Positions 10,160 through 22,658 of a stretch of DNA of 64,000 nt are shown piece after piece (the stretch's first letter is position 1; each line of letters starts with the position of its first letter). The translations under genes and the position numbers were made by a program. Source of the stretch: Cervus elaphus (taxonomy: Eukaryota; Chordata; Mammalia; Artiodactyla; Cervidae); contig NC_057823.1 in NCBI RefSeq assembly GCF_910594005.1, positions 55,364,015 through 55,428,014 on the forward strand. Direction: 5' to 3'. Below the pieces are notes generated by a model. It did not search any database. It was not told the DNA's origin and saw nothing but the letters and a program-made list of their open reading frames with translations.

Positions 10160-11225
10160 ATAGTCCCTATTGTGCCTGGCCTATTTCTTTCCTGCCCCCT
10201 ACCTGCCTGAACCTGGGTAGACATTTGGATGTTCAGCCCTTGGCCTGACTGTCTGCTTATCCCAAAAGAGGGCCTTGATATTTGGTAATCCCATAATGAA
10301 CAAGCAGAAATGGACTGGGAAAATTATTTCCCTGACCAGCTCTGTTTTTATCCTGAAAGATTTATTGTTTTTGATAGATTGGAGATTCCTGGAAGAAGTA
10401 GGAGATACTGCTTCCAGGCCTGTTTATGTGTATTGGGCAGGGAAGAGAATGCATTTTTTTAAGACTAAGAATGGAATTCTCAAAGGACCTTCTTTAGCTA
10501 TTTTTGGTGGAGCCAAAGGAAAATCTATTTAAAGGGCCACTACACAGAGGACAAGCACATATTTTGAAGCAAACAGGCGTTAGCACTTTAGCACTTTAAA
10601 TTAATGGAAATGCAGGTGACATCAGAACTCAAGCCTTACTCAGCCTACTTGCCAGACCTTCACTTACTTTCAACCCAGGAATTTCTCTTTTGTGACCTTC
10701 TAGCCTTCAAGGTTAGAGAAGGAAAGACACAAGTTCAAGTTTTTTGCTTTTAAAAAAAAAATCAACAAAATTTCTGAATTCAAGGAACTGAATCTTTCAC
10801 ATTGTAAGAAATACCATTCTGAAAGGGGAAATGCTTGGCTTCAAGCTGTTAATGCTCAGTAGTCTTAGAGCTTCTTTGATTTAGGTCTCTTGTTTGTTTT
10901 GATTTGTTCCACTTCTGTTTGGGTTAATTTTTTCAGAGACTTTGCTGGTTTTTGATACATCTCTGATGCTTCCTCTTCTGAACCCCTGGAGTCACCTATG
11001 GAGTTCCCTTTCACATTCGGGGAGGAGCAAAGGAAAGGATGCTGTCTTCCTCCGGGTGGCTGCCCCTGTTATTTCAGGATCTTAGAGAAGTGAGAGTATC
11101 ATCAAGCGTGAACACAACTTTGTTTCTTTTTCGTCAGCCCTTACCAGAGCCAGATTTCTTCCCATCCTTTCTTCTTCTTCCTTTCTCCCTTCCTTTCTTT
11201 TCTAATTTTGAGTCCTCTCTCTCTT
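10160..11225. other. Intronic sequence, no gene or clear repeat
   Basis: Unique-looking intron ending in a pyrimidine-rich run (11155-11235, many cttcc/ttctc units). No coding or transposon signal recognised. Confidence 0.55.
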
Positions 11226-11345
11226 TCTCTTGATGAGTCTAGCTAAAGGGTTTGTCTTTTCTATTTACCTTTTTAAAAGCCAGCTCTTGGTTTCATCCAT
11301 CTTTTTTCTTTGTCGTTTTAGTCTCTCTTTCATTTATCTCCACTC
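11226..11345 (-). mobile_element. Old L1 fragment, antisense
   Basis: 'gatgagtctagctaaagggt' and 'aaagccagctcttggtttca' match, in reverse orientation, a familiar segment of L1 ORF2. Only about 120 nt remain, heavily diverged. Confidence 0.65.
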
Positions 11346-11617
11346 TTATGAGCCAGATTTCTTACGTGTTGGCCCCAGGGGTGGTTTCATTAAAGGTCTC
11401 TCTTTGGCTCAGCATCAGTGGCCGATTCACTGGCACTGCTTTGTGTACTGAAGCCCTCTCTCACCGCATCCTCTTTGCATTGCACAGTGACACTTATTTT
11501 CTTACACTGACTGGGTTTTCAACAAACTCATGACTGTTGTGGCTCAAACAGGGCAGCTGCAGTGAGGCAACCGGCAGACTTTGGGGTAATTGTAGTTCGT
11601 CTATAGGTTCTTGAGCA

Positions 11618-11760
11618 CAGTGGTGAAGAGAGAACATTCTGGAGCCAGACTACCTAGTTTTACTCATCTCTTCTGAAACCTTGTGTGAATTACTTCACTG
11701 ATTTATGCCCAAGTTTTCTCATCTGAATAAGGATACATAATAATTGTATCAGAAACATTT
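11618..11760 (+). repeat. MIR SINE relic, sense
   Basis: 'ggagccagactacctagttt', 'ttgtgtgaattacttcactg' and 'aagttttctcatctgaataa' follow the order of a MIR consensus (ancient tRNA-derived SINE). Confidence 0.65.
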
Positions 11761-11978
11761 AAATCAGCATATCTGATTCTTCTGCCTTCTCCTGTGCATA
11801 TTTCAGCCAGCACTGTGGGGACTGGTTGTATAGCCTCCAGCTCATTTCCTGCAGGTGCAGCTTGATAGCTGATAGCCTCATGCCCATACTGTGTGCCCCT
11901 GCCTCTTACCTGCCAGCCCAGGAAGACATGACACAAGCTGCCATCCACACGCATATGGCCTGGAAGCAAAGGGGTATT

Positions 11979-11997
11979 AAAAAAAAAAAAAAAAAAA
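11979..11997. repeat. A19 homopolymer
   Basis: A run of 19 A. No retrotransposed body upstream was recognised, so it is recorded only as a mononucleotide repeat. Confidence 0.9.
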
Positions 11998-14900
11998 GAC
12001 AACCTCCAAGGGGAAGCCTTTGACCAATAGAAGGTTAGAGCTGGGTGTCCTGAATTGCAGTCATTAGGTAGCTTCTTGGGAGATGATCCCAAGAGATGAG
12101 CAGCTATTGGTGCTTGAACCAAGAAGGGGTTAACTTCTCTGCCTTGTTCCTCCTGAGAAGCCCCCTAGTAGTATAGAATCATCTATGCCTTCACCTCAGT
12201 CTCTTTTTTCTGGGAAAACTAAAGACAATAATAGCATGTATGCTCTTAGAGTCTTTCTGAGAATTTAGTTAACTTGTCCAAAGAGCATCTGGCAAGTAGT
12301 ATATCCACAGACTGTAAAAGTCTACGTGAGAAATCAGGGGATGGAGGAAGAAGGGTCATGGAGCTGTACCTTAAGGTGAGGGAAGATGGTGAAATTATTC
12401 TAATGATTAAACCCAAGCAAGGCATTCTTATTGATGGGATGGGGCTTTCTCCACAGTTCTGTTCTTGGCAAGCAAAATCCTTAGGGCTGAATGCTGAAAA
12501 GTAGCACACATGGCTCTGATCCACTTGGGAGATTTGCATGTGTATATGTGTTTACTTTTACTTGTCTTTTGTTTTCTTGGCAGTTTGGGTATGTTTGGCC
12601 CAAAGGACTAAGCATCTCTCTCACTCTTCCTAGCAAAGGGTGAGCCGGCGAGGGGTCAGCCAGGAGAAAGCTGTTGATATCTGCTTTCAGGTCACACTTT
12701 ACACCAAGCCTTACAGTGTCCTGTGAGTGTTTGGAGCTTTCCATGATTCAGACGTCCTGTGGAGCAGCGCACCTGTTTGAAAGAACAAGCTGTGTGGTGC
12801 TGATTCCGCGGGAGGTTATAGACTCCTCACCCTCAGTCTCTTGCCTCTTGGTGTTGCAAGGCTGATTTCATCTCAGAAGCAGCTGTCTTTGCTGCAGTTT
12901 AATAACTCTTAATTTCCTGGAGGGGGAACAACACGTTCTATCATGAGGACTCATCTTAGTCTGCACGGTCTGGAAATTCCCAGTCTTCTTTGTGATCTAC
13001 GAAATGTTTCTCTTTGTGGGAGAGTCTGACTTATCATCTATCTTAGTGTGACTGCCCCTCAGATGCCGTTCCCAGATTAAAGTCTCATCCAGAGAGAATG
13101 GTTCTCTCTGCCACCAGTTTCCCCCTCTATGCAGTCTTCACGTGGGTTTCCCTCCCTGAGTCACTGAAATCTGTAATGAACTATTAATCTGAGCTCTAAG
13201 GACAGTTGTATATGTGTTTGTCTTCATTCTGTCTTCGTAGACACTTTGACGTTTAATTCAAAAGAAGGTGTGAGGAAATAGTAAGGCGATTTGAATTTCG
13301 GTATCAATGCTTCCTGCTTTCTCCCATGTATTGAAATGCTATTCTTTAAGCAGTTTAGCATGCTGATTTAGTGTTACCAGTTAGGTATTGTAAGTATGAA
13401 TCAATATGTCTTGGTTCTTTCAGTAAGTGGTAGAGGAACCCATCATATCTGGCTGTCTGGTCCATTGCAAGCAACTCTTATGTACTTGGAGATGCATAGT
13501 CTGATAGGATAGAGTCAGTTTTGTTAAAGTTGGACTTTCAGTAAGAAAATGGGGTAAGCTCAAGGCCTCAAGGAAGGACTGGTGTATTAGATCTTTGGTT
13601 GTAAACAACAGATGTCAACTGTGGCTAGTTTTTAAAAAGAAGGGAATTTACTGGCAGTCTTCTGGGAGTAACTGAAAACGGAGTTGAGCTATCAGATGTT
13701 GGAACGCAACCTCCAGGGCAGTTACGTGCCTTGCACCCTACTCCATGTCCCTGTGCCATGTTACTCTTCTCCTCTAGGTGATTCTCCCAGATCATGCTTC
13801 CTGTTTCATTGACAGAATAGGTACGATGGGAGAATGTCTATAGTCCATGACACCTGTGCCCATGTGTCCTTTTTCCCTCCAATGTGTGCTAGAGGAACAC
13901 TTGGTGCTCCTCCCTAAAGGTAGTTCCATCACTGGGGCAGAAGAGCTGATCCACAATTGCGTCCAGAGGGGTTTGGCTCCAGTAGTTTTTCCCTCTGTCT
14001 CCTTGGCTGGTCCTTTTCAGTCTCGTTTTCTGTACCACAGGATTCATTCTGTCCTTTAATCCTTAGAACTGCTCTGCCTGCTCTCCCTCCTCTCTCTCTA
14101 CAGTGAGGTCTTGCTCTAGAGTTGCAGCCTCCAGCTTCAGTGCTCCCTACCCATGAACACTGCTGATTTTTTTTCCATAGCATATATCACCATCTAATAT
14201 ACTAGATATTTGACTTATTTATTGTTGTTTTCTTCTCACTGAAGTGTAAACAGTTTGAGGTTGAAAATTTTTCTGTCACCACACTGCCTGCAACAAAGCT
14301 TTTGCATATTTGTCGACTAATGAATGAACTAAAAGGTAGAAAATGTCCAGGGAACTCATGCTGGCCCTGGAGCACTGCTTTTTGGATGTCTCACCTCTGA
14401 CCACCTTTTTCTTCTTATGGTTCCACTGCAGGTTAATGTTTCTAATAAAGAGAGTACAGTGACCTCCCTTGTGTAATGCACTCAACTTCTGTGGTGAGGC
14501 GGTAGCCAGGTTCTCAGCTAACATTCTTATTAGAACCGCATGTCACGGGAGAGGGCAGTCTAAGCAAAAATTGGAGGTTGTCATTCAAAGGTTGCCAGGC
14601 AAGTGAAAATATTAGGTAGTCACAAGAGTTGTGTTTGCTGAAACACAATTCTTATAAATGCCTGGATAACTCTATTATGCACTGTTTTGTAGTTGGTGGG
14701 ACCATCATAATGATACATAGAAAAAAACAAACATTGCTTTCAGATATTTCTCTAATACCTGGTTGCATGGTTCAGTTCCCCAGAATGCTTGATTCTGTTT
14801 TTCATGAGCTAGCTCTTGACAGGAGCCTGTGGTCTCTTCAGAGCATGTCTTCATACATACCCTGGGCCCATAATCACCTTCAGGGGTGGTTGAAGGAGTG

Positions 14901-15274
14901 AAGGTGTGAGCTTGGTTAACCAAGTCCCAGAACTAGACACACTTGAACACATTCCCTTAGGTCACCAAGCAAATGGGGGTTTCCCATTTCAAACCTGCCT
15001 CTTAGTCTAGCAGGCTAGTTGGGTTTTTGTTTTTTTCTCACTATTGAAAGATAACCTTACCATGTTGCTGCTTTAAAAGCCACACTTTCCTTCTCACTTG
15101 AATTACCACCTAAACTGCTTTGCATGCCACATGGACAAGTTTTTCTCCCAGCATTGTTGCATGTCTCACATAGTCCATCTTCCTGGCCAGACCAGATGGT
15201 TAAAGAGGAAGAGAACATGGGCAAAACCATAGGTTTTCCTTTCCATTTCATGTCATTAATGTGTTGTGACTCTG

Positions 15275-18245
15275 AAAAAATTTTACTGAAGTATAATTGA
15301 CTTAAAAATACCATATTGGCTCCATATGTATAACGTAGTGGTTTACTATTTTTAAATATTACTAAATGATCACCACACTAAAGTCAACTTGCCATCTGTC
15401 ACCAAAAGTTACTGTAATGTTCTTGACTGTATTACCTATACTGTTCAGTATATCCTCGTGACTTACTTTATTTTATTACTAGAATAATATACTCTTTAAT
15501 CCCCTTCACCTGTTTCCCCCATCCCCCCCCCCCCCATTCCTCCCATCTGGTGACCACTGGTTTGTTCTGTTTTTATGCATGTCTCTATTTTGTTGTTTGT
15601 TTGTTTGTTTTGTTTTTTAGATTCTGAATGTAAGTGAAATCAAAAGTATTTGTCTTTCTCTGTCTGACTTGCTTCACTTCGCATAATACCTTCTAGGTCA
15701 ATCCATGTTGTCACAAATGGAAAAAGTTCATTATTTCTTATGGTTGAGTAAAATTTCAGTGTTTGTGTATCACACCTTCTTTATCCATTCATGCGTCATT
15801 GGACACTTAGGTTACTTCCATATCTTGTCTGTTGTAAATAATGCTGCAATGAACATTGATGTGCATATATCTTTTCAAATTACTGTTTTTGTTGTCATCA
15901 GATAAATACCCAGAAATAGAATTGCTGGATCACATGGTAGTTCTGTCCTTTTTGAGAAACTGTCATACTGTTTTCTGTTTTCTATAGTGGTTGTACCAAT
16001 TTACATTCCCTCCAACAGTACACAAAGTTTCCCTTTTCTCTCCATCCTCACCAACACTTATGTTTTGTCTTTTTGATAATAGCCATTCTCATATATGTGA
16101 GGTGATATATATCATTGTGGTTTTGATTTGCATTTCTATGATGATAGTGATGTTGACTATCTTTCCATGTGCCTGTTGGATATCTATATATCTTCTTTGG
16201 CAAAATGTCTATTCAGGTTTTTGCCCATATTTTAATCACATTTTTTGGTTTTTGATAATGAGTTGTATGAATTCTCTATGTATTTTGATATTAATCTCTT
16301 ATCAGACATACATACCATTTGCAAATATCTTTTGCTGTTTAGTAGGTTGCCTGTTCAATTTGTTAATAGTTTTCTTTGCTATTAAAAAGCTTTTTAGTTT
16401 GATGTAGTCCCATTTGGTTGTTTTTGTTACCCTTGCCTAAAGAGATGGATCCAAAAAAATATTGCTAAGACTGATGCCAAAGAGCTTTACTGCCTATGTT
16501 TTCTTCTAGGAGTTTTATGGTTTCAGGTCTTATATTTAAGTCTTTAATCCGTTTTGAGGTGTTTTTTTGTTTGTTGTTTTGTTTTTGTATATGGTCTATG
16601 AAAGTGGTCTAGTTTTATTCTTTTGTATATAGCTGTCCAGTTTTCCTAGCATCATTCATTGAAGACTCTGTCTTTCCCCTATTGTATATTCTTGCCACTT
16701 TTGTTGTAGACTAATTGACCATATAAATGTGGGTTTATTTCTGGGCTCTCTATTCCGTTCCATTGAGCTATGCATCTGCTTTTACTCCAGTAACATACTG
16801 TTTTGATTACTGTAGCTTTGTAATTTAGTTTGAAACAAGGGAGTGTGATATCTCCAGCTTTCTTTTTTAAGATTGCTTTGGCCAACTGGAATCTTTTGTG
16901 AATCCATACAGATTTTTAAAATTACATGTTCTAGTTTTGTGGAAAATGCCATGAATATTTTGGTAGAGATTGCCATAAACAGGTAAGATTTTTGGCTAGT
17001 ATGAACACTTCAACAATTTTAATTCTTCTAATCTCTGAGCATGGACTATCTTTCCACTTATTTGTGTCATCTTTAATTTCTCTCATCAATGTCATACTTT
17101 TCAGAGTACAGATCTTTCACCTTCTTGGTTAAGTTTATTCCTCTTATTTTACTCTTTTGATGTAATTGTAAGTGGAGTTTTTTCTTAATTTCTGATAAAT
17201 CATTATTAGCATGTAGCAACACTATAGACTTCTGTATGCTTCTATTGTATCATGCAACTATACTGATTTCACTTATTAATTCTAAAGTTTTCTTGGTGGA
17301 GTCTTTAGGGTTTTTGTATAGTATCATGTCATCTGCAATATTACATTGAATAAAAGTGGGAAGAGTGGGCATCCTTGTCTTATTCCTGATCTTAGGGGGA
17401 AGCTTTCAGCTTTTCACTATTAAGTGTGATCTTAGCTGTGGGTTTGTCATATATGGCCTTTATTATGTTGAATACATTCCCTCTATACTTCGTTGAGAGT
17501 TTTTTTTTTTTATAAATGCATGTTGGATTTTATCAAATACTTTCTCTCCATCTACTGAAATGATCATATGATTTTAATCCTTCATTTTTTGTTCATGTCA
17601 TATATCATGTTGATTGATTTCTGGATGTTAAATCATCCTTGCATGCTTGGGATAAATCCAGCTCAATCATGGTGTATGATCCTTTTTTAATGTATTGTTG
17701 AATTCAGTTTGCTAGTTTTTACTTGATATTTTTTGAATCTATGTGTTAGGGATATTGCCTTGTAATTCTTTTTTAGTAGTGTCTTAGTCTGGTTTTAGTA
17801 TCAGGGAATGCTGGCCTTGTAGAATGAGTTCAGAAGCATTCTTTCCTCTCAGTTGTTTGGAATAGTTTGAGAATAATAGATACTAACTCTTCTAAATGTT
17901 TAGGAGAGTTTACCTATAAAGCTATTTGGCCCTGGACTTTGGTTTTGTCGTGTTTTTTGATTACTGATTACTAGTGATTGATCTTTTCATTTTTTCTATT
18001 TCTTCCCATTTCAGTCTTGGGAGATAGAATGTTTCTAGGAATTTTACCATTTCTTCTAGGTTGTCTGATTTGTTGGCACATAGTTGTTTGTAGTAATCTT
18101 ATTATTCTTTGGTATCAATTTTAATTTCTCTTTGATTTCTGATTTTATTTATTTGGTCCTCCCCAATGAGTCTGGCTAACAGTTTATTATTTTTAAAAAA
18201 TCTTTTCAAATCCCATCTCCTTTATTGATCTTTTCTATTGCTTGA
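15275..18245 (-). mobile_element. Old L1 LINE, about 3 kb, antisense
   Basis: Read on the minus strand, this is a 5'-truncated L1. Its 3' UTR is at low coordinates ('ttttactgaagtataattga'). Next comes the C-terminal ORF2 region: 'ttatccattcatgcgtcatt' and 'aataatgctgcaatgaac' are the reverse of the well-known L1 3' ORF2 segment. More upstream ORF2 sequence runs to about 18245 ('ttattgatcttttctattgc'). Many stops and indels show it is long dead. A C13 run (15523-15535) lies in the UTR part. The divergence and 3' UTR type suggest an L1MA-age element, well older than the L1s at 32.7, 37.3 and 57.3 kb. Confidence 0.85.
15523..15535. repeat. C13 homopolymer
   Basis: Thirteen consecutive C (G13 on the minus strand), within the 3' UTR region of the old antisense L1. 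Confidence 0.95.
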
Positions 18246-19958
18246 CAATTAGCAGCTTTTGTGATGAAGCTGACTTGGACAGAGCCTGACTGAGATAAAC
18301 AGGACAGCCCAGTTGGCCTCATTCATGCCAGCATATATTAATTGATTGAGCACCTGTGGTAACAAGGCACTAACTTATCCAAGATGCTGATGATTTATTT
18401 CTATTAGGAGGTGGTAGGAGAGCGTGTTGGCACAATAGGTAAAAGTCATTTTATTCATGATCTTGAGCAAGTGTGCCAGACCTCAGGTATACAAGGCCTC
18501 TACCTACAAAATAAAGAGGATTATTTTTGCAATAAAAAAAAAAAGCACATATATACATATACACAACGTAGTTAAGGAAAACAGGATAGCCAGCAGTATC
18601 TTAACTGTTGTTATCTCTAGGTGCTTATGTTTTCTTCTCTTGCCTTCTTTATTTTTATAAAATGACCTTGTGTGCTATTTACAGTTATAATTACTTTTAA
18701 TGAATGGAGCAGACTCTGATTCTGAGCCTCTTTTAATTTTGAAGACATCTATGATTTTATGCACAAGACTTGGTAAAACAGGACAGGACAATCAATCTTT
18801 GGGTATTCTGAGGCAGAATCCCTTTTCTCAGCTTTTGCTTCCCATCTTTTGACCACTTCTCTTGCTCATTTGGATTTCTACCTGAGAATGGGGATCAGAG
18901 AGAAAGGAGAATATACATTAGACTATACCGTAGCAATGCTTGAGTTAGGGGTAAAACTCTAACCCAAGAAGCTTTGGTCTTTTCCCCTAACTAGTATTAC
19001 TAATGACTTGTAACTATATCAGTTTTTTTCCTGACTTCCTTAGGCATTAGTTCATTGTATATGAGCTTTATTGTTATGATAGAACTTGTTTAAAATTTTT
19101 TTAAAAAGAACAGCAACAAAAAACTGCACTGTTTTTATTTTTGGATTGTGTCCTTTTGTCCCCTTTTAGGTACTATGAAGGTCCACTGGGTTTTTATTCA
19201 ACATAGACCCATTTCTTCTCTTCTTAGGTTCAGTCTACTTTAGCTTGTTTGGTATCTTGAGCTTCTTCCTCCTGCCTATCTGCCCAGATCTGCTAGAGCT
19301 GGAGTGGGAAAACCCTGCTGCTAATTTTTATACAGCCCTCAAGCTCAGAATGCTTGTGTACAGTTGTCAATAGTTGCAAATAATCAAAAGAGGAACAATG
19401 GTTCATGACACGTGAAAATTAAATGAAATTCAGATTTCAGTGTTCACGAAGTTTTATTGGGACAGAGGCACTTTTCTTTATTCATGTATTATCTATGGCA
19501 GCCCTCCAAGTTACACTGGCTAGTTGAGAAGTTGCAAGAAAAACTGTATGGCCCTCAAAGCCTGAAATATTTACTATCTGGTCCTTTAGAGACAAGTCTG
19601 CCAACTCTGTGCTGGAAACTCTCTCTTGTTTGGATGTCTTCAACTTTAAGACTTGTTTGGTTATGCTAACTCATTCAAAGGATTATTTATCGAGTGCCTG
19701 CAGCTTGCCAGGTACTGTGCTAGATACAGGTATCAAAGAGAGCATGATCCCTTCCCTGTTGGGAGGAATTGATGGCCTGGGTGGGGGGCTTGGATGTGAC
19801 TATAGGTAAGCTACAGCATAGATCTGTGTGCTAATCTCAAGTATGAGTTAACGGCTATGGGAACCCTGAAGGGGTACCCCGACTCTGCTTGGGAAAACAG
19901 AGAGGGTATCATCATTAGATAATGGATTACAAAGTCTTGATAGCTTAAAACTATGTTG
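18246..19958. other. Intronic sequence, no gene
   Basis: Mostly unique. About 19665-19770 ('tatttatcgagtgcctgcag', 'gccaggtactgtgctagata') resembles the 3' part of an ancient L2-type repeat. Frames of up to 70 codons are not credible genes. Confidence 0.5.
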
Positions 19959-20094
19959 TTCTACATTGGTGACTTTTTAAAAAAATTTTATTTTATATTG
20001 GAGCATAGTGGTAAAGAATCTGCCTGCAATGCGGGAGACCTGGGTTCGATCCCTGGTTAGGGAGATCGCCTAGAGAAGGGAATGGCTCCCCAAT
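19959..20094. repeat. Left arm of an inverted duplication
   Basis: Runs from ttctacattggtgac through 'ttttatattggagcatag' into the head of a sense Bov-tA, as far as ggctccccaat. It is the diverged reverse complement of 20606-20755. The arms share the flanking intron, the L1 fragment and the SINE head. They differ by scattered substitutions and one indel of about 12 nt at the L1/SINE junction. Confidence 0.88.
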
Positions 20095-20282
20095 CCAGTA
20101 TTCTGGCCTGGAGAACTCCATGGACAGAGGCGCCTGGCAGGCTAGAGTCCATGGGGTCGCAGAGTCGAACTCGACTGAGCAATTTTCACTTTCACTTTCA
20201 GTTGATTAACAGCGTTGTGTTTAGTTTCAGGTATACAGCACAGTGATTCAGTTATACATACATCTATTCTTTTTCAAATTCT
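19979..20282 (-). mobile_element. L1 3' UTR fragment split by a Bov-tA
   Basis: 'ttttattttatattggagcatag' (19979 on) and, after the SINE, 'ttgattaacagcgttgtgtt' plus 'gtatacagcacagtgattca' together form one reverse-oriented piece of the L1-type 3' UTR common in ruminants. The Bov-tA at about 20004-20201 interrupts it. Confidence 0.65.
20004..20201 (+). mobile_element. Bov-tA SINE, sense
   Basis: Head 'tggtaaagaatctgcctgca', B-box 'tgggttcgatccctggttag', body 'gagaagggaatggctcccca', and end 'gtcgaactcgactgagcaat' with a ttcactttcactttca tail. It is inserted in an L1 fragment, and its 5' half belongs to the inverted duplication. Confidence 0.94.
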
Positions 20283-20605
20283 TCCATTAAAACACTGGAA
20301 TTGTTCCACTGAAGTTAGTTGTTACCTAGAATAAGAGTTTCATAATTTCAGCAAGTGTGCCTTTAACATTTCATCTGTACATTGTACATGTGATTGTTCT
20401 ATTTCAGGATCAACATTTTATAGAGCTTTGTAAATAAACATTGAATAAAGTGACTTTATCATCATCAAGATATAAAATTTTCTTTTATAGAGCTACTGTT
20501 AGCTATTCACTTTTGGACAAAGGGAAATAGACTTTTACATTAAAATTGCAAGTTTCATTTGCTTTACGTTTCTTTTTAAATGCTTCTCAATGCATTTTAA
20601 AGTGA

Positions 20606-20755
20606 ATTGGGGAGCCAGTCCCTTCTCCAGGTGATTTTCCTAACCAGGGATCCAACCCAGGTCTCCCGAATTGCAGGCAGATTCTTTACCGTCTTAGCTA
20701 CCACTATGTTCTAATATAAAATAACAGTTTTTTTTTAAAAGTCACCAATGTAGAA
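20606..20755. repeat. Right arm of an inverted duplication, with a Bov-tA head, antisense
   Basis: Antisense partial Bov-tA (20606-20702: attggggagcc ... 'ttctttaccgtcttagctac'), followed by ctatgttctaatataaaata and gtcaccaatgtagaa. Its reverse complement matches 19959-20094, including the non-SINE flank, so this is a duplicated segment and not an independent SINE insertion. About 510 bp separate the arms. Confidence 0.88.
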
Positions 20756-20800
20756 GGCTTTTACACTAATGTAAAAGGCTTAACTCTACTGTACTCAGGA

Positions 20801-20905
20801 TATATATATAAATGAGATATAAATTCATTTATATATATAAATGGCAGTAAATTCATTTATATATATAAATGACATGAATTTATTAATATGTATATAAATG
20901 AAAAT
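20801..20905. repeat. AT-rich palindromic minisatellite
   Basis: A TA run followed by 27-bp-period copies of aattcatttatatatataaatg (20822 and 20849) and a decayed third copy. Each copy contains the perfect 18-bp palindrome catttatatatataaatg (20826-20843, 20853-20870). The region can extrude cruciforms. Confidence 0.93.
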
Positions 20906-21206
20906 GAAAAGGAGATTGCTAGGCTCCATTTAAGATTTCCTAATTCAGAATGTTGCGGGCTGGGGTAAACAGGATATGGAGTTACATTTTTAATAAGCTC
21001 CCAAGTTTTCCATCTACACTAAAGTCTGGGAATATTTTTAAGGATAGTATTGATTAAAGATGCATTTATAAATGTTATTCTTAACTTCATTTTTAAAAAC
21101 TCTTTTCTCTTTCTTATCACCTGCTATCAGCCTTTGACATACACAGAGCTTTTTCAGGATCCTTAAGACAATGTGAAGGAATTCTTCTGATTTCCTAAAA
21201 CGTGCC

Positions 21207-21266
21207 CTTTCTCCTCCTCTTTTTTTTTCTCTCTCCTTCTTTTCTTCCCCTTTTTTTTTTTTTTTT
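21207..21266. repeat. Polypyrimidine tract
   Basis: Sixty nt of almost pure C/T, ending in a T17-18 run, followed by gaaaaaagaatt. Low-complexity; no gene. Confidence 0.85.
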
Positions 21267-21584
21267 GAAAAAAGAATTAGGGCAAAAATGTGTATATTTG
21301 GAACGCACATTTTGTATGTTTTGCTGTAATTTTTCATGTGTATATATAGACATGTATATGTATTTATGTGACAGTTAACATTTTTATTTGACCTCTGTCT
21401 TCTTCATGTTAACACTGAAATCCTCTTTGGGGTTCTCCCCAATTCTATTTATTACCACATATGGCCATCTGGTGTGTGTGTCCATAAAGGCTCTCAGCAT
21501 GCACTCACATTTTTCAACATTTTTTTCTACTCAGTTTTATCTCTTTGAGATAAATGCTGATTCATTCTCTAAATGCTATGTAAA

Positions 21585-21830
21585 AATGGCACATACTATT
21601 ATCTCTTTTCCCTACTAATAGACACTTAGAATTGTGTCTCATTTTTTTACCATTGTAAGCAGTGCTACAGTGAACATCTTTGCAAACACCTTTCTGTATA
21701 CATGTGAATTTTGGCATGATGTATACCTAACACTAGAATTCCAAGCATATATGCAGCTTCACTGTTTTTAGATATCACCAAATCATTTTCCACAGTGATT
21801 GAATTTGTTTAGCTGCCTCACAGTTTTCAT
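21585..21830 (-). mobile_element. Old L1 fragment, antisense
   Basis: 'ctaatagacacttagaattg', 'gcagtgctacagtgaacatc' and 'caaatcattttccacagtga' match the reverse of the L1 ORF2 C-terminal/3' region in an old (L1M-type) form. Confidence 0.65.
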
Positions 21831-21918
21831 TTGGAACAGTGGGTCCATATAGATGCAGAATGCTGCAGGTGGCACATCTTGGGTCCCAGGCAGTGCTCTG
21901 ACTTCTTTGAATGCATGC

Positions 21919-22375
21919 AGTTTATTCAGTTCAGTCCAGTCGCTCAGTTGTGTCTGACTCTTTGCGACCCCATGAATCGCAGCATGCCAGGCCTCCCTGT
22001 GCATCACCAACTCCCGGAGTTTACTCAAACTCATGTCCATCGAGTTGGTGATGCCATCCAGCCATCTCATCCTCTATCGTCCCCTTCTCCTCCTGCCCCC
22101 AATCCCTCCCAGCATCAGGGTCTTTTCCAGTGAGTCAACTCTTCGCATGAAGTGGCCAAAGTATTGGAGTTTCAGCTTCAGCATCAGTCCTTCCAATGAA
22201 CACCCAGGACTGATCTCTTTTAGGATGGACTGGTTGGATCTCCTTGCAGTCCAAGGGACTCTCAAGAGTCTTCTCCAACACCACAGTTCAAAAGCATCAA
22301 TTTTTCAGCGCTCAGCTTTCTTCACCGTCCAACTCTCACATCCATACATGACTACTGGAAAAAATATGGGAGCTG
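21919..22375 (-). mobile_element. BovB 3' fragment, antisense, about 455 bp
   Basis: From the 3' terminus (ttcagttcagtccagtcgct) through 'ctcccggagtttactcaaac', 'catccagccatctcatcctc' and 'tgaagtggccaaagtattgg' to 'catccatacatgactactgg'. It is the reverse complement of the BovB 3' end and its ORF terminus. Divergence is low. Minus-strand frames of 63-95 codons are remnants of the BovB polyprotein C-terminus. Confidence 0.93.
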
Positions 22376-22658
22376 ATATATTACCATTAACCTGAACTGT
22401 AAAAGATTTAAGCAGACGTTAACTAGGCTACAGAGTTGGAGTCGAAGCCTAGAGTATCAGGGAAGAAAAAAGAACCAATGAACCAAAGGGGCAAATCTCT
22501 TCATAGGCTTATGGACAAACTGATGTTGAATTACCCAGAGATCTGATGTAGCACCACCCCAGCACTTGCCCTTACCATTGTCCTCACTGGGACCTTTGCA
22601 GGTCCTGCTTATTCTATAAGCAAACTATAGAAATGATCCCTAAAAGTGTAGTCTTAAG
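22376..22658. other. Intronic sequence
   Basis: Short unique stretch between BovB and Bov-tA. Nothing recognised. Confidence 0.5.

Larger units (their letters stand above)
11346..15270. other. Intronic sequence, largely unique
   Basis: Contains a MIR relic (11618-11760), an A19 homopolymer (11979-11997) and possibly an unclassified old repeat near 13590-13800 ('aagggaatttactggcagtc'). Frames of 70-139 codons here have no recognisable domains. No gene is supported. Confidence 0.5.

Noticed and set aside
12246..12539. Overlapping 97- and 76-codon frames on opposite strands
   Set aside because: Mutual shadows in non-conserved intron, with no domain and no splice signals consistent with an exon.
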